Of a stretch of DNA of 64,000 nt, positions 42,993 to 51,678 are shown piece by piece. Positions within the stretch are counted from its first letter, which is position 1. The number at the start of each line of letters is the position of its first letter. A model generated the notes under the pieces. That model ran no database searches, had not been told where the DNA came from, and saw only the letters and a program-made list of their open reading frames with translations. Source of the stretch: Acidithiobacillus sp. HP-2 (lineage in GTDB: Bacteria > Pseudomonadota > Gammaproteobacteria > Acidithiobacillales > Acidithiobacillaceae); NCBI RefSeq assembly GCF_015100155.1, contig NZ_JACKZA010000013.1, forward strand, positions 42,041 to 106,040, written 5' to 3'. The translations under genes were made by a program, and so were the position numbers.

Positions 42993-43999
42993 AAGAGCGT
43001 CAGTCTTTTTGGCCTTTGCTGCTGGCCATTATTCTCAATGCGGCCATACTGTTTGCCCTGTTCTGGACTTTTCATGTGCAGATGCCACCGAGTAGTGGCA
43101 ACAAACCCATGCAGGCCCAGCTGAGCAGCAGTATGCCTGCGGCCGCTATGCCCGCACCTGCCCCGGTTCCGCAACCGGCGCCCACCCCTCAGCCGGCACC
43201 CAAACCAGTGCCTAAACCAGTGCCTAAACCAGTTCCTGTTCCTAAGCCAACTCCCAAGCCTGTTCCCAAGCCGGCACCCAAACCGGTGACGCCGCCCCCG
43301 CCTACTGCAGCGCAAATTGCCGCTGAACAAGCGGTAAAGGCTGAAAAAGCGGCCAGACAGAAGGCGGCACAAATTACGGCGGCACGCGCGGAGCAGGAAA
43401 AGCATGCCGAAGAGCTGGCCGCACGGCAAAAAGCCGCTCAAGAAGCCAAGGCTGCGGCCGAAAAAGCCGCTCAGGAAAAGGCTGCTCAGGAGAAAGCCGC
43501 GCAGCAGGCTGCGGCTAAAGCTGCCGAGGAAAAAGCGGCGGCGGCCCGCGCTGCAGAACTCAAAAAACAACTGGCGGCCCAGGCGGCCCAAGCAGCGGCT
43601 GCCGCACGCGCCAAAGCCTTGCAGCAGCGCATGGCCGAAGCAAAAGCCAAGTTGCAGGCTGAAGCCAACATGGCTGCTGCCCGCGCCCAGCAGGCCTCGG
43701 AAAATCAGCGGATGATAGGTATGCTGATAAACACCATAAAAACCCAGGTGTCGGAGCGTTGGGTTCCGGTGTCTTCTTCGGCTCTTGCTTGTGAAATACA
43801 GATACGCCTTGGACCCCAGGGACAACTGCTAGGCACCCCTGTCGTTATTAGATCCAGTGGCGATGCCCACTTCGATCATTTGGTGATTGCTGCTGTGGAA
43901 GCAGCTGCGCCTTTTGTTCCCCCGATCGGTTTGCCTTATTCAGCCTTTAATACACCTATTAACCTCAAAATGAACGCGGAGGATCTCAATCATGGCTAA
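42989..43999 (+). CDS. tolA: Tol-Pal system protein TolA
   Basis: 336 residues. TTG start overlapping the tolR stop; N-terminal helix (LLLAIILNAAILFALFWTF) anchors it in the inner membrane. A Pro/Lys repeat segment (about residues 60-105) leads to a long Ala/Lys/Glu helix (105-245), and a C-terminal TonB-like domain (SSALACEIQIRLGPQGQLLGTPVVIRSSG) binds TolB and Pal. It spans the periplasm to couple TolQR to the outer membrane. The Pro/Lys repeat in place of an early helix is longer than in E. coli. Confidence 0.94.
   Translation: MKERQSFWPLLLAIILNAAILFALFWTFHVQMPPSSGNKPMQAQLSSSMPAAAMPAPAPVPQPAPTPQPAPKPVPKPVPKPVPVPKPTPKPVPKPAPKPVTPPPPTAAQIAAEQAVKAEKAARQKAAQITAARAEQEKHAEELAARQKAAQEAKAAAEKAAQEKAAQEKAAQQAAAKAAEEKAAAARAAELKKQLAAQAAQAAAAARAKALQQRMAEAKAKLQAEANMAAARAQQASENQRMIGMLINTIKTQVSERWVPVSSSALACEIQIRLGPQGQLLGTPVVIRSSGDAHFDHLVIAAVEAAAPFVPPIGLPYSAFNTPINLKMNAEDLNHG
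43202..43237 (+). repeat. 12-bp tandem repeat in tolA
   Basis: AAACCAGTGCCT twice and AAACCAGTTCCT once, then related AAG-CCx codons. Encodes KPVP repeats of the TolA spacer. In-frame, so copy changes would only lengthen the linker. Confidence 0.7.
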
Positions 44000-45260
44000 A
44001 CGCTTCTGGGCTTTGGCCCTGTTTCTGCTGGCTTCAGCATTTGTGTTGCCCGCCCAGGCCGCACTCACCGTAGAAATCACCAAAAGTGTGGCTTCGGCCC
44101 TGCCCATTGCCATACCTTCTTTTGGTCCGGGCGTGGCGGGACAGCCTTCAGTAGCCGATGTGGTGCGCAATGATTTGCGCCACAGTGGTTTGTTTCGGGT
44201 GATTGAGCCAGCGGGTTATCCCAGTGATCCCCGCGCCCCGGGAGCCGTCAAAGCTTCCGAATGGACTGCCGTGGGCGCTACCGGCCTTGCGGTGGGTTCA
44301 GTGCAGCCCCTGAATGGCGGTTATGCGGTCAGTGTCTATGTGTACAATGTCAGCACCGGGCAGGAGTTGACGGCGCGGCGTTTCACCTGTTCGGCCGCTG
44401 AATTGCATATGACTGCGCATCATGTCGCCGATGTCATTTATCAGGCTTTCACCGGAAAACCCGGTCCCTTTGCCAGCCGTATTGCCTATGTGCGGCAGAC
44501 CGGTAATACCTATGAATTGCTGGTGGCTGAATCAGATGGCTGGAATCCGCATCCCATTGTTCGGGGCATCATGCCGGTATTTTCGCCGGTCTGGTCACCC
44601 AACAATCACCGTCTGGCTTATGTCACCTACGCCAATGCCCGCGCCATCATTTACGTGCAGGATCTGGCGACGGGAAAACGCCAATCCATCGCGCCGGGTG
44701 GTGAAATTGTCAGCGCTCCGGCTTTTTCACCCAATGGTCAGGAAATTGCCTACGCACGCTCCTCGGGCGGACATACCGAGCTGTATGTGGCCAATCTGCA
44801 GACCGGGCAGCGGCGTCAACTGACCAGTGATGATGCCATCAACACCTCTCCCACCTGGTCACCCAATGGCAGTCAGATTGTGTTTGTTTCGGATCGCGCG
44901 GGTGGGCCGCAGATTTATGCCATGAATGCCAATGGGGGCAACATTCATCGCCTGACTTACAGCGGTGGCTATAATGCCGGACCCGAATATTCACCCACGG
45001 GAAATGCCATCGCCTTTATTCATCGCACGGATGGTGTTTATGCCTTGGCCGTGATGGATCCCAACGGCAGCGACCTGCGGGTGCTGGATGCCCAGGGCAA
45101 CTGCGATCATCCGAGTTTCGCGGGTAATGGTCAGATGATTTTGTATGGCACCCATCGGGGTGGCCGCAAGGTTTTGGCAGAAGTCAGTCTGGATGGTAAA
45201 ACCATGGCCATATTGCACAGTGACGTCGGTCAGGACAGCCAGCCCGCCTGGTCACGGTAG
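43992..45260 (+). CDS. tolB: Tol-Pal system beta-propeller TolB
   Basis: 422 residues. Signal peptide FWALALFLLASAFVLPAQA, an N-terminal alpha/beta domain (VEITKSVASALPIAIPSFGPG) and a six-bladed WD40-like propeller with repeated SPVWSPNNHRLAYV, APAFSPNGQEIAYAR, SPTWSPNGSQIVFVSDR, GPEYSPTGNAIAF motifs. It binds Pal and TolA in the periplasm. Overlaps tolA by 8 bp and ends the plus-strand block. cpoB and pal, usually next, are here inverted behind queE. Confidence 0.95.
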   Translation: MAKRFWALALFLLASAFVLPAQAALTVEITKSVASALPIAIPSFGPGVAGQPSVADVVRNDLRHSGLFRVIEPAGYPSDPRAPGAVKASEWTAVGATGLAVGSVQPLNGGYAVSVYVYNVSTGQELTARRFTCSAAELHMTAHHVADVIYQAFTGKPGPFASRIAYVRQTGNTYELLVAESDGWNPHPIVRGIMPVFSPVWSPNNHRLAYVTYANARAIIYVQDLATGKRQSIAPGGEIVSAPAFSPNGQEIAYARSSGGHTELYVANLQTGQRRQLTSDDAINTSPTWSPNGSQIVFVSDRAGGPQIYAMNANGGNIHRLTYSGGYNAGPEYSPTGNAIAFIHRTDGVYALAVMDPNGSDLRVLDAQGNCDHPSFAGNGQMILYGTHRGGRKVLAEVSLDGKTMAILHSDVGQDSQPAWSR

Positions 45261-45367
45261 ACGAAACCGGCACTCTGTGTCAGAGCCGTGACTTGGCTAA
45301 GGAGCCGTCCAATGGACGAAATGAGCGTATTTATTTCGGGACTACGCCAGCCACAGTACGGCCCGTC

Positions 45368-46057
45368 TTATTGATAAGGCGCAGGATCAGCCATTCCGGC
45401 GCTCAGGAATCCGGCGTGGCGCAGGCGGCAACTGTCGCAGCGGCCGCAGGATCGACCCTGATCATCGAGCTGGTAACAGGAGCGGGTCAAGCCGTAATCG
45501 ACGCCTAACCGGGTTCCCAGCTGGATGATTTCACTCTTGTCGAGATGCTGGAGGGGCGCGTGGATGCGCGGTCCTCTGGATTCGTCGCCGAGACGGGTGG
45601 CTACCTGGGCCAGCTTTTCAAAGGCGCTGATGAATTCCGGACGGCAGTCAGGATAACCGCTGTAATCCTGACTGTTGACTCCGATGAAAATATCCTGTGC
45701 CCCCGTTACTTCAGCCAGAGCCAGGGCAAAAGATAAAAATATGGTGTTCCGCGCCGGGACATAGGTAATGGGAATGCCGGGGACGACGCCACTTTCGGGT
45801 ACCGCAAGCTGCGTATCCGTCAGGGCCGAACCGCCAAACGCAGCCAGATCAATCCGTACGGTGCGATGACTGGCCACTCCCATGGCCTGCGCCACCAGTC
45901 CGGCGTAATGCAGTTCCTGCTTGTGGCGCTGGCCATAATCAAAGGACATGGCATGAATGGCATAACCATCGCGGCGCATCAGCGCCATGACTGTGGCGGA
46001 GTCGAGGCCGCCGGAAAGCAGCACAATGGCAGGTTTGGCTTCGATCATTTCTGGCAC
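45368..46057 (-). CDS. queC: 7-cyano-7-deazaguanine synthase
   Basis: 229 residues. PP-loop ATPase motif [15 protein letters not shown]; zinc-binding cysteines C...[15 protein letters not shown] at the C-terminus. It converts 7-carboxy-7-deazaguanine to preQ0 with ammonia and ATP in queuosine synthesis. Lies directly behind queE on the same strand (3-bp gap). Confidence 0.95.
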   Translation of the reverse strand: MPEMIEAKPAIVLLSGGLDSATVMALMRRDGYAIHAMSFDYGQRHKQELHYAGLVAQAMGVASHRTVRIDLAAFGGSALTDTQLAVPESGVVPGIPITYVPARNTIFLSFALALAEVTGAQDIFIGVNSQDYSGYPDCRPEFISAFEKLAQVATRLGDESRGPRIHAPLQHLDKSEIIQLGTRLGVDYGLTRSCYQLDDQGRSCGRCDSCRLRHAGFLSAGMADPAPYQ

Positions 46058-46060
46058 CGT

Positions 46061-46705
46061 TCAGCGTCCCGGGACATCGCCCCAAATGAGTTTGTGCAGT
46101 TGAATCTGGAGGCGCACCGGAAGCTGGTCGGCGAGTATCCAGTCGGCCAGGTCCCGGAGCGGCATTTCTCCCTGGGAAGGGGAAAACAAAACCTCGCAGA
46201 TCTGGCTCAGGTCTTCCCGCGTCAGAACTTCCTTGGCCCAGTCATAATCCCGGCGACTGCAGATGACGAACTTGATCTGATCCTGGGCATTCAACCGGGC
46301 CAGGTTTGCCCAAAGGTTACGGTCTGACTCGCCAGAATCCGGAGTTTTGAGATCCAGCACCTTGATAACACGGGGGTCTACCGCTTCGACGGATAGGGCA
46401 CCGCTGGTTTCCAGAAAAACTTCGTAGCCGGAGTCGCAAAGCCGGGTCATGAGCGGCAAAACATCATGCTGGGCGAGAGGCTCGCCACCTGTAACGATGA
46501 CCAGACGATTACCACCTGCCCGCACCGCATCCATGATGGCATCCAGAGTCTGCCATTCACCACCATGAAACGCATAAGCCGTATCACAGTACTGACAACG
46601 CAGGGGGCAGCCGGTCAGCCTCACAAAAGTTGCGGGCCGGCCTACGCTGCGGGTTTCCCCTTGCAGACTATGAAAGATTTCAGTGATGCGAAGCCGTTCG
46701 TCCAT
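46061..46705 (-). CDS. queE: 7-carboxy-7-deazaguanine synthase (radical SAM)
   Basis: 214 residues. The radical-SAM cysteines are CPLRCQYCDTA (CxxxCxxC); FHSLQGETRSVGRPATFVRLTGC is the family start and VTGGEPL the SAM-contacting motif. It makes CDG from 6-carboxytetrahydropterin. Encoded between cpoB and queC, as in many proteobacteria. Its ATG overlaps nearly the cpoB stop. Confidence 0.95.
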   Translation of the reverse strand: MDERLRITEIFHSLQGETRSVGRPATFVRLTGCPLRCQYCDTAYAFHGGEWQTLDAIMDAVRAGGNRLVIVTGGEPLAQHDVLPLMTRLCDSGYEVFLETSGALSVEAVDPRVIKVLDLKTPDSGESDRNLWANLARLNAQDQIKFVICSRRDYDWAKEVLTREDLSQICEVLFSPSQGEMPLRDLADWILADQLPVRLQIQLHKLIWGDVPGR

Positions 46706-46707
46706 CC

Positions 46708-47523
46708 TTACTGAGACGGCAAAGCCTGTAACTGTGCTTCCGCTTTTTGTGCTGACGGGGTGCTGGGATATTGTTTGAGGATCTTATTAAGAACCACGGT
46801 TGCCTGGTTCTTTTTGCCGATGGCCTGATAAATCTCGGCCATGCGTAACATGGCTTCGGGAGCCTTGCTGCTCTGACTGAAACGGGTAGGCACCACATAA
46901 AGGCTTTTCAGGGCCGCATCATTTTGCCCTAGTACGTACTGGGCTTGGCCCAGCCAGTAATAGGCATCCGGCACCAGACTGCTTTGTGGATATTTCTGGA
47001 TGAAACCCTGCAGGCCGGTGACGGCATCTCCATATTTTCCATCCCGCAGAAAATTGAAGGCATGCTGGTAATCAGCTTGCCCCAGTCCTTGAATGGACGG
47101 TGCGGACGTATTGCTGGCCGCACTGGCCACCGCTGCCGCAGGCGTGCTGGTCAGCACGCTGCTGGTGCTGGCGGTTATGCCGGTTGCTGGAGTAGCTACG
47201 GCAAGTTGTGCGGCCAGGGCCTGCACCTTGCTTGCCGTAGCCTGCTGTTCTGTCTGCAGATCATGGGTTTTGGTATCTACTTCCCCACGCAGATTGCGAA
47301 CCTCCTGCTCCAGACGTTGAGTACGCTGAAGCAGGCTGGCCAGAGCGCTTTGTGAGCCTTTATCCGCTTGCTGAACTGCAACGAGACTGCTCAACTCGCC
47401 CTGCATGACCGCCATTTGCTGTTGAAGCTGGAGGACCCGGTCACTCGTGGATTCTGCCTGGGCAAACGGGCTCAGGCACAACAACGGTAGAACAGGCAGT
47501 AATTGCCAGCGTTTCATCAACAT
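46708..47523 (-). CDS. cpoB: Cell-division coordinator CpoB (YbgF)
   Basis: 271 residues. Signal peptide (LPVLPLLCLSPFAQA), N-terminal trimeric coiled coil (VLQLQQQMAVMQGELSSLVAVQQ, QRTQRLEQEVRNLRGEVDTKT), then tetratricopeptide repeats (YQHAFNFLRDGKYGDAVTGLQGFIQKYPQSSLVPDAYYWLGQAQYVLGQNDAAL). It links Tol-Pal with peptidoglycan synthesis. Encoded 15 bp behind pal. Confidence 0.92.
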   Translation of the reverse strand: MLMKRWQLLPVLPLLCLSPFAQAESTSDRVLQLQQQMAVMQGELSSLVAVQQADKGSQSALASLLQRTQRLEQEVRNLRGEVDTKTHDLQTEQQATASKVQALAAQLAVATPATGITASTSSVLTSTPAAAVASAASNTSAPSIQGLGQADYQHAFNFLRDGKYGDAVTGLQGFIQKYPQSSLVPDAYYWLGQAQYVLGQNDAALKSLYVVPTRFSQSSKAPEAMLRMAEIYQAIGKKNQATVVLNKILKQYPSTPSAQKAEAQLQALPSQ

Positions 47524-47538
47524 ATACTCCTTGGCTGT

Positions 47539-48117
47539 TTAGCCGTTGTAGCCACCACTATACACAAAATCAACGCGGCGATTTTTTGCCCAGCATTCGG
47601 CATCGTTGGTGGTGCAGAGGGGATTATCCTTGCCGAAGCTCACGGTGCTGATGCGCGCGGCGTTGACTCCCTGAGCTTCCAGGAACTGCTTCACGGTTTC
47701 TGCGCGGCGTTCGCCGAGGGCAAGATTGTATTCCTGGGTGCCCCGGTCATCGGTATTACCTTCCAGGCGGACCTTGACATGGGAGTGGTTAACCATGAAC
47801 TGGGCGTTCTGGGTAGCAATCTGCTGGGCGTGGGCGTCCATGCTTTCGCTATTGAAGCCGAAATGCACACGCAAATGCTGCGGCAGGGCAGCCAGTTCAG
47901 CAGCGGTCAGGCCGCTGTTGCCGCCGCCGATGGGGCCATTGGCATTCAGATCCTGACTATTGACGCCTGCGCCATTGTAACCCGCAGTGGCAGCGGAATT
48001 GACCGGAGCCACAGCACCCACAGTGCTGGGTTTGCCACTACCTACATTATGGGCGCAGCCCGTCAGTGCCAGGGCACCAGTCATTGCAACGGCTATCCAG
48101 ATTTGATGGTGACGCAT
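47539..48117 (-). CDS. pal: Peptidoglycan-associated lipoprotein
   Basis: 192 residues. Lipobox LTGC in the signal peptide, then a Ser/Gly-rich linker and an OmpA-like domain (VHFGFNSESMDAHAQQIATQNAQFM, LEGNTDDRGTQEYNLALGERRAETV) that binds diaminopimelate of peptidoglycan. Anchors the outer membrane and is the TolB target. Divergent from hemC across about 165 bp. Confidence 0.94.
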   Translation of the reverse strand: MRHHQIWIAVAMTGALALTGCAHNVGSGKPSTVGAVAPVNSAATAGYNGAGVNSQDLNANGPIGGGNSGLTAAELAALPQHLRVHFGFNSESMDAHAQQIATQNAQFMVNHSHVKVRLEGNTDDRGTQEYNLALGERRAETVKQFLEAQGVNAARISTVSFGKDNPLCTTNDAECWAKNRRVDFVYSGGYNG

Positions 48118-48284
48118 GTTTTCGAGCTCCTGTTAAATTTGCAGCGATTGTATCTTGTAGTTAAAGAGTATTTCAATGTTATTTGCTGCTTTGGTCAAAC
48201 ATCATTATCCTTGACGGGAAAAGTTGCCCTGCCAAGGGGTCTAGCTCCTGCTTTTTTGTGTTATTCCAGGATGATTATCCCGCC

Positions 48285-49202
48285 ATGATACCGCTTATTC
48301 GAATTGGTACCCGCGCCAGTCCTCTCGCTGTCTGGCAGGCTGAGCATGTCCGGGATGCCCTGCATGCCGCCCATCCGGATGTTCAGGTGGAAATCATCCG
48401 CATGAGCACCAGTGGGGACGTGCTGCTGGACGCGCCCTTGCATTCCCTGGGTGGCAAAGGGCTGTTCGTCAAGGAAATAGAAGAAGCGTTGCTGGCGCGC
48501 CAGGTGGATATTGCCGTGCATTCCATGAAGGATGTGCCAGCCCTGCAGCCGGAGGGCCTGGAAATTGCGGCCATCATGGCGCGGGAGGATGTCCGCGATG
48601 CCTTCGTCAGCAACACGGTCCACCATCCGGAGGAACTTGCGCCGGACGCCAGAGTGGGGAGTTCCAGCTTGCGGCGCCGCGCACAATTATTGCAAAAATA
48701 TCCGCAACTACAGGTGGATGATTTACGGGGTAATGTAGCTACCCGGCTGCGCAAGCTGGACGAAGGCCAATATTCGGCGATTATCCTGGCTGTGGCGGGT
48801 CTGAAACGTTTGCAGCTTCATGAACGGATTACCTACGCCATTCCGGTTGGGCAGTCCTTGCCTGCAGTGGGGCAAGGCGCGGTAGGCATTGAAATCCGCA
48901 CAGACGATATGGCAACAAGGGAGTTATTGCAGCCCTTGATGGATCAGCCTACCTGGCAGTGTGTGTTGGCGGAGCGCAGCATGAACCGGATTCTGGGTGG
49001 AGATTGCCGCTTGCCGGTTGCGGCACTGGCAGAATGGCAGGGACAAAAGTTGTTCCTGCGTGGGCTGGTAGCCAGTCCTGATGGTTCCCGCCTGCTGCGG
49101 GCAGAAGCCAGTGGTACGGATCCGGTGGCGCTGGGCCAGGAGGTGGCTGACCAGCTACTGGCCCAGGGTGCTGCCGCAATTATCAAGGAAATTCAGACAT
49201 GA
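48285..49202 (+). CDS. hemC: Porphobilinogen deaminase
   Basis: 305 residues from ATG 48285, the start matching the family (IPLIRIGTRASPLAVWQAEHV). VGSSSLRRRAQLL and LRGNVATRLRKLDEGQYSAIILAVAGLKRL are conserved, and RILGGDCRLPVAALA carries the Cys that holds the dipyrromethane cofactor. It joins four porphobilinogens into hydroxymethylbilane. Overlaps hemD by 4 bp (ATGA). Longer upstream in-frame ATG at 48183 is not favoured. Confidence 0.95.
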   Translation: MIPLIRIGTRASPLAVWQAEHVRDALHAAHPDVQVEIIRMSTSGDVLLDAPLHSLGGKGLFVKEIEEALLARQVDIAVHSMKDVPALQPEGLEIAAIMAREDVRDAFVSNTVHHPEELAPDARVGSSSLRRRAQLLQKYPQLQVDDLRGNVATRLRKLDEGQYSAIILAVAGLKRLQLHERITYAIPVGQSLPAVGQGAVGIEIRTDDMATRELLQPLMDQPTWQCVLAERSMNRILGGDCRLPVAALAEWQGQKLFLRGLVASPDGSRLLRAEASGTDPVALGQEVADQLLAQGAAAIIKEIQT

Positions 49203-49996
49203 TGAGTAGTGGATTACTACAGAACAAAGGGGTGGTGGTTACCCGTCCCCGCGAGCAGGCAGGAGATCTGGTGGAAGCGCTGAAAGTGGCTGCTGCGCGG
49301 CCGATTCTGTTTCCGGCAGTACAAATTGAAGCACCGGAAAACTGGCAGTCTCTGGATGACGCCCTGCATCGGCTGGATACATTCGACTGGGTGATTTTTA
49401 CCAGCCGCAATGCGGTGGCTTTTGCCCTGAGTCGTCTGCAAAGCCGGAATTTAATCTGGCCCCAGGGGCCGCGCATTGCAGCGGTAGGGCGGGAAACTGC
49501 CAAGGCTCTTCGGGAATTTGGCCTGCAAGTGGATCTGGTACCCAAAAAATTCAGCTCTGAGGGTTTGCTTAACAGCGCCGAACTGGCGGAAATGCAGGGC
49601 AGCCACGTCGCCCTTTTTGTCGGCGATCAGGGTCGGGAATTGCTGGAAAAGGTGCTGGGCGAACGTGGTGCGCAAGTGGACAAGGTCCTGTGTTATCGCC
49701 GCACCCTGCCGGGTGCCAATCCAACCCCTCTCCTGCACGCCTGGGCCCGTGGTGAACTGCATGCCGTTACCCTGACCAGTCCCGAAATTTTCAATAACTT
49801 TTACCAAATGATTGGCGGGCTCGGCCAGCGCTGGTTGAAAAATACCCCCCTGATTGCCATCAGCCCGCTCACCGCAGAAGCCATTACTGCGGTGGGTTTA
49901 CCGGACCCCTGGGTAGCCGAAGAAGCCAGTACCGAAGGGATTATGGCGGCTCTGGAAGTCTGGGCAAAAAGCCGGGAGCAGGTTGCCGATGTCTAA
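49199..49996 (+). CDS. hemD: Uroporphyrinogen III synthase
   Basis: 265 residues of two alternating alpha/beta domains. VVVTRPREQAGDLVEAL at the start, FDWVIFTSRNAVAFAL and AAVGRETAKALREFG in the first half, and TLTSPEIFNNFY, PLIAISPLTAEAITAVG in the second. It closes hydroxymethylbilane to uroporphyrinogen III. Sequence is variable in the family; position after hemC confirms it. Overlaps hemB slightly. Confidence 0.9.
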   Translation: MMSSGLLQNKGVVVTRPREQAGDLVEALKVAAARPILFPAVQIEAPENWQSLDDALHRLDTFDWVIFTSRNAVAFALSRLQSRNLIWPQGPRIAAVGRETAKALREFGLQVDLVPKKFSSEGLLNSAELAEMQGSHVALFVGDQGRELLEKVLGERGAQVDKVLCYRRTLPGANPTPLLHAWARGELHAVTLTSPEIFNNFYQMIGGLGQRWLKNTPLIAISPLTAEAITAVGLPDPWVAEEASTEGIMAALEVWAKSREQVADV

Positions 49997-50981
49997 CAAT
50001 AATCTTTCCTTACGACATTCTCCCCGGCGTTTGCGCCGCCATCCGGCCATGCGCGCCATGCTGCAGGAAAATCAGCTGACGCCAGCGGATTTCATCCTGC
50101 CCATTTTCCTGGTGGAAGGAGAAGGAATCCGCAGCGATATTATTTCCATGCCCGGGGTGTTTCGCCATAGTATTGATTCAGCCCTGAAGCTTTGCGCGGA
50201 AGCGGTCTCCCGGGGTATCTCGGCGGTTCTGTTGTTTGGTGTAATTGCTGAAGGCTGCAAGGATGCCTGCGGCTCTGCCTCCTGGGATAGCGAGGGTTTG
50301 GTGCAAAAAGCCACCCGCGCCATCCGCGCTGCCTACCCCGATCTGCTGGTCATAGCAGACGCCTGTTTTTGTGAATACACCGATCATGGCCATTGCGGTG
50401 TTCTCGATGCCGAAGGGGATCGCGATGATAACGCGACCCTGGAAAATCTGCAGCGTCAGGCACTTTCCTATGCCGAGGCGGGTGTGCATGTGGTGGCGCC
50501 ATCGGGCATGGTAGATGGCATGGTAACGGCCATTCGTGAGGCGCTGGATGCGGCCTGTCATTCCGAGGTCAGTATTTTGTCCTATGCGGTCAAGTATGCC
50601 AGCGCCTATTACGGGCCGTTCCGGGATGCAGCCGACAGTGCCCCCCAGTTTGGCGATCGTCGCGCCTATCAGATGGACCCAGGCAACCGCCGCGAAGCTT
50701 TCCGCGAACTGGATCTGGATATTGCTGAAGGTTGCGACATGGTCATGGTCAAGCCCGCCATGCCGTATCTGGATCTGGTGCGGGATTTGCGCGAGCGCTG
50801 TGATCTGCCGGTGCTGACTTATCAGGTGTCGGGAGAATACAGCATGTTGCAGGCAGCCGCGCGGGCGGGATGGCTGGATTTACAGCGCAGTGTGCTGGAA
50901 TCCTTACTGGGCATGAAACGCGCCGGGGCAGACGCCATTATTACTTATTACGCCCTGGATGCGGCGGAATGGCTGGAGTAA
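49989..50981 (+). CDS. hemB: Delta-aminolevulinic acid dehydratase
   Basis: 330 residues. RRHPAMRAML at the N-terminus; zinc site CFCEYTDHGHCG; the first active-site Lys in SYAVKYASAYYGPFRDAADSAPQFGDRRAYQMDP and the second Lys in DMVMVKPAMPYLD. Condenses two aminolevulinates to porphobilinogen. The ATG at 49989 is preferred to TTG 49983. The order hemC-hemD-hemB makes a compact tetrapyrrole operon. Confidence 0.96.
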   Translation: MSNNNLSLRHSPRRLRRHPAMRAMLQENQLTPADFILPIFLVEGEGIRSDIISMPGVFRHSIDSALKLCAEAVSRGISAVLLFGVIAEGCKDACGSASWDSEGLVQKATRAIRAAYPDLLVIADACFCEYTDHGHCGVLDAEGDRDDNATLENLQRQALSYAEAGVHVVAPSGMVDGMVTAIREALDAACHSEVSILSYAVKYASAYYGPFRDAADSAPQFGDRRAYQMDPGNRREAFRELDLDIAEGCDMVMVKPAMPYLDLVRDLRERCDLPVLTYQVSGEYSMLQAAARAGWLDLQRSVLESLLGMKRAGADAIITYYALDAAEWLE

Positions 50982-51676
50982 AAGCGTCCTCAACGCCTCC
51001 TGGCCGGAATGTGCGCCAGAGAAAATCTGAGAGTCTACTTGAAGATGGGTTATTTCTCCTGCGCTGGTATGGTGCAGTAGGCATTATCGCCATTGGCCGG
51101 ATTTTCCGGTTGCGCGCCAGTGATATGGACCAGTTGTTTCCCTGGCTGTTGTTTTCGTTGTTTGTCAATTTGCTGGTCTGGATGTATCTGTTATTGGGTC
51201 TGGCAGCACCCCTGGCCAAAAGAAATCCGGTTACCTCGTTGGTGGAAATTTCCCTGACTCCTACTTTTCATCAGCCCCGGATCAGTGCCCCGGTAGATCC
51301 GCGCGTGTCGCGTCCCCAGGTGGATGTAGATGCCGTGACGCATAAGGCAATGCCAGCCGTTTCCTCGGCAGAGCGACAGGCTGCCTATAACTTCTATCTG
51401 AAAAACTGGGAAGGACGCATCATGGCGCTCGCCCAGAAAAAGCTGTTTGCACCGGGGCATGGGCCGTTGCCGCAAGGACGAGTGGTTGTGGCAGTAACCA
51501 TTGCTCCAAATGGACATTTATTGGAAATTTCCATGTTGCAGGGCTCACACAATGTTGCCCTGGTGGACGCAGTGGAAACCCTTATTCGCGCTGCGGTACC
51601 TTTTGCAGCCTTACCGGCTCTGTGGCAATCCCCGCCGACGCCTTTGCGTATCGTCCGCACCTGGAGTTTTGAGTAG
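50969..51676 (+). CDS. TonB-like energy-transducer protein
   Basis: About 235 residues if started at ATG 50969, which overlaps hemB; a later ATG at 51125 (DMDQLFPWLLFSLFVNLLVWMYLLLG) is also possible. One hydrophobic helix precedes a periplasmic linker with Pro, and the C-terminus (NFYLKNWEGRIMALAQKKL... GRVVVAVTIAPNGHLLEISMLQGSHNVALVDAVETLIRAAVPFAALP) fits the TonB/TolA C-terminal fold. No ExbBD neighbour is seen. It may energise an outer-membrane receptor or use TolQR. The start is uncertain. Confidence 0.65.
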   Translation: MAGVKASSTPPGRNVRQRKSESLLEDGLFLLRWYGAVGIIAIGRIFRLRASDMDQLFPWLLFSLFVNLLVWMYLLLGLAAPLAKRNPVTSLVEISLTPTFHQPRISAPVDPRVSRPQVDVDAVTHKAMPAVSSAERQAAYNFYLKNWEGRIMALAQKKLFAPGHGPLPQGRVVVAVTIAPNGHLLEISMLQGSHNVALVDAVETLIRAAVPFAALPALWQSPPTPLRIVRTWSFE

Positions 51677-51678
51677 CT

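Noticed and set aside
43202..43290. Possible CRISPR-like repeats
   Set aside because: The 12-bp units are contiguous and in the tolA reading frame (KPVP repeats), with no spacers.
42986..43825. Arg/Leu-rich 279-codon frame antisense to tolA
   Set aside because: Mirror of the Ala/Lys repeat region of tolA; low-complexity composition only.
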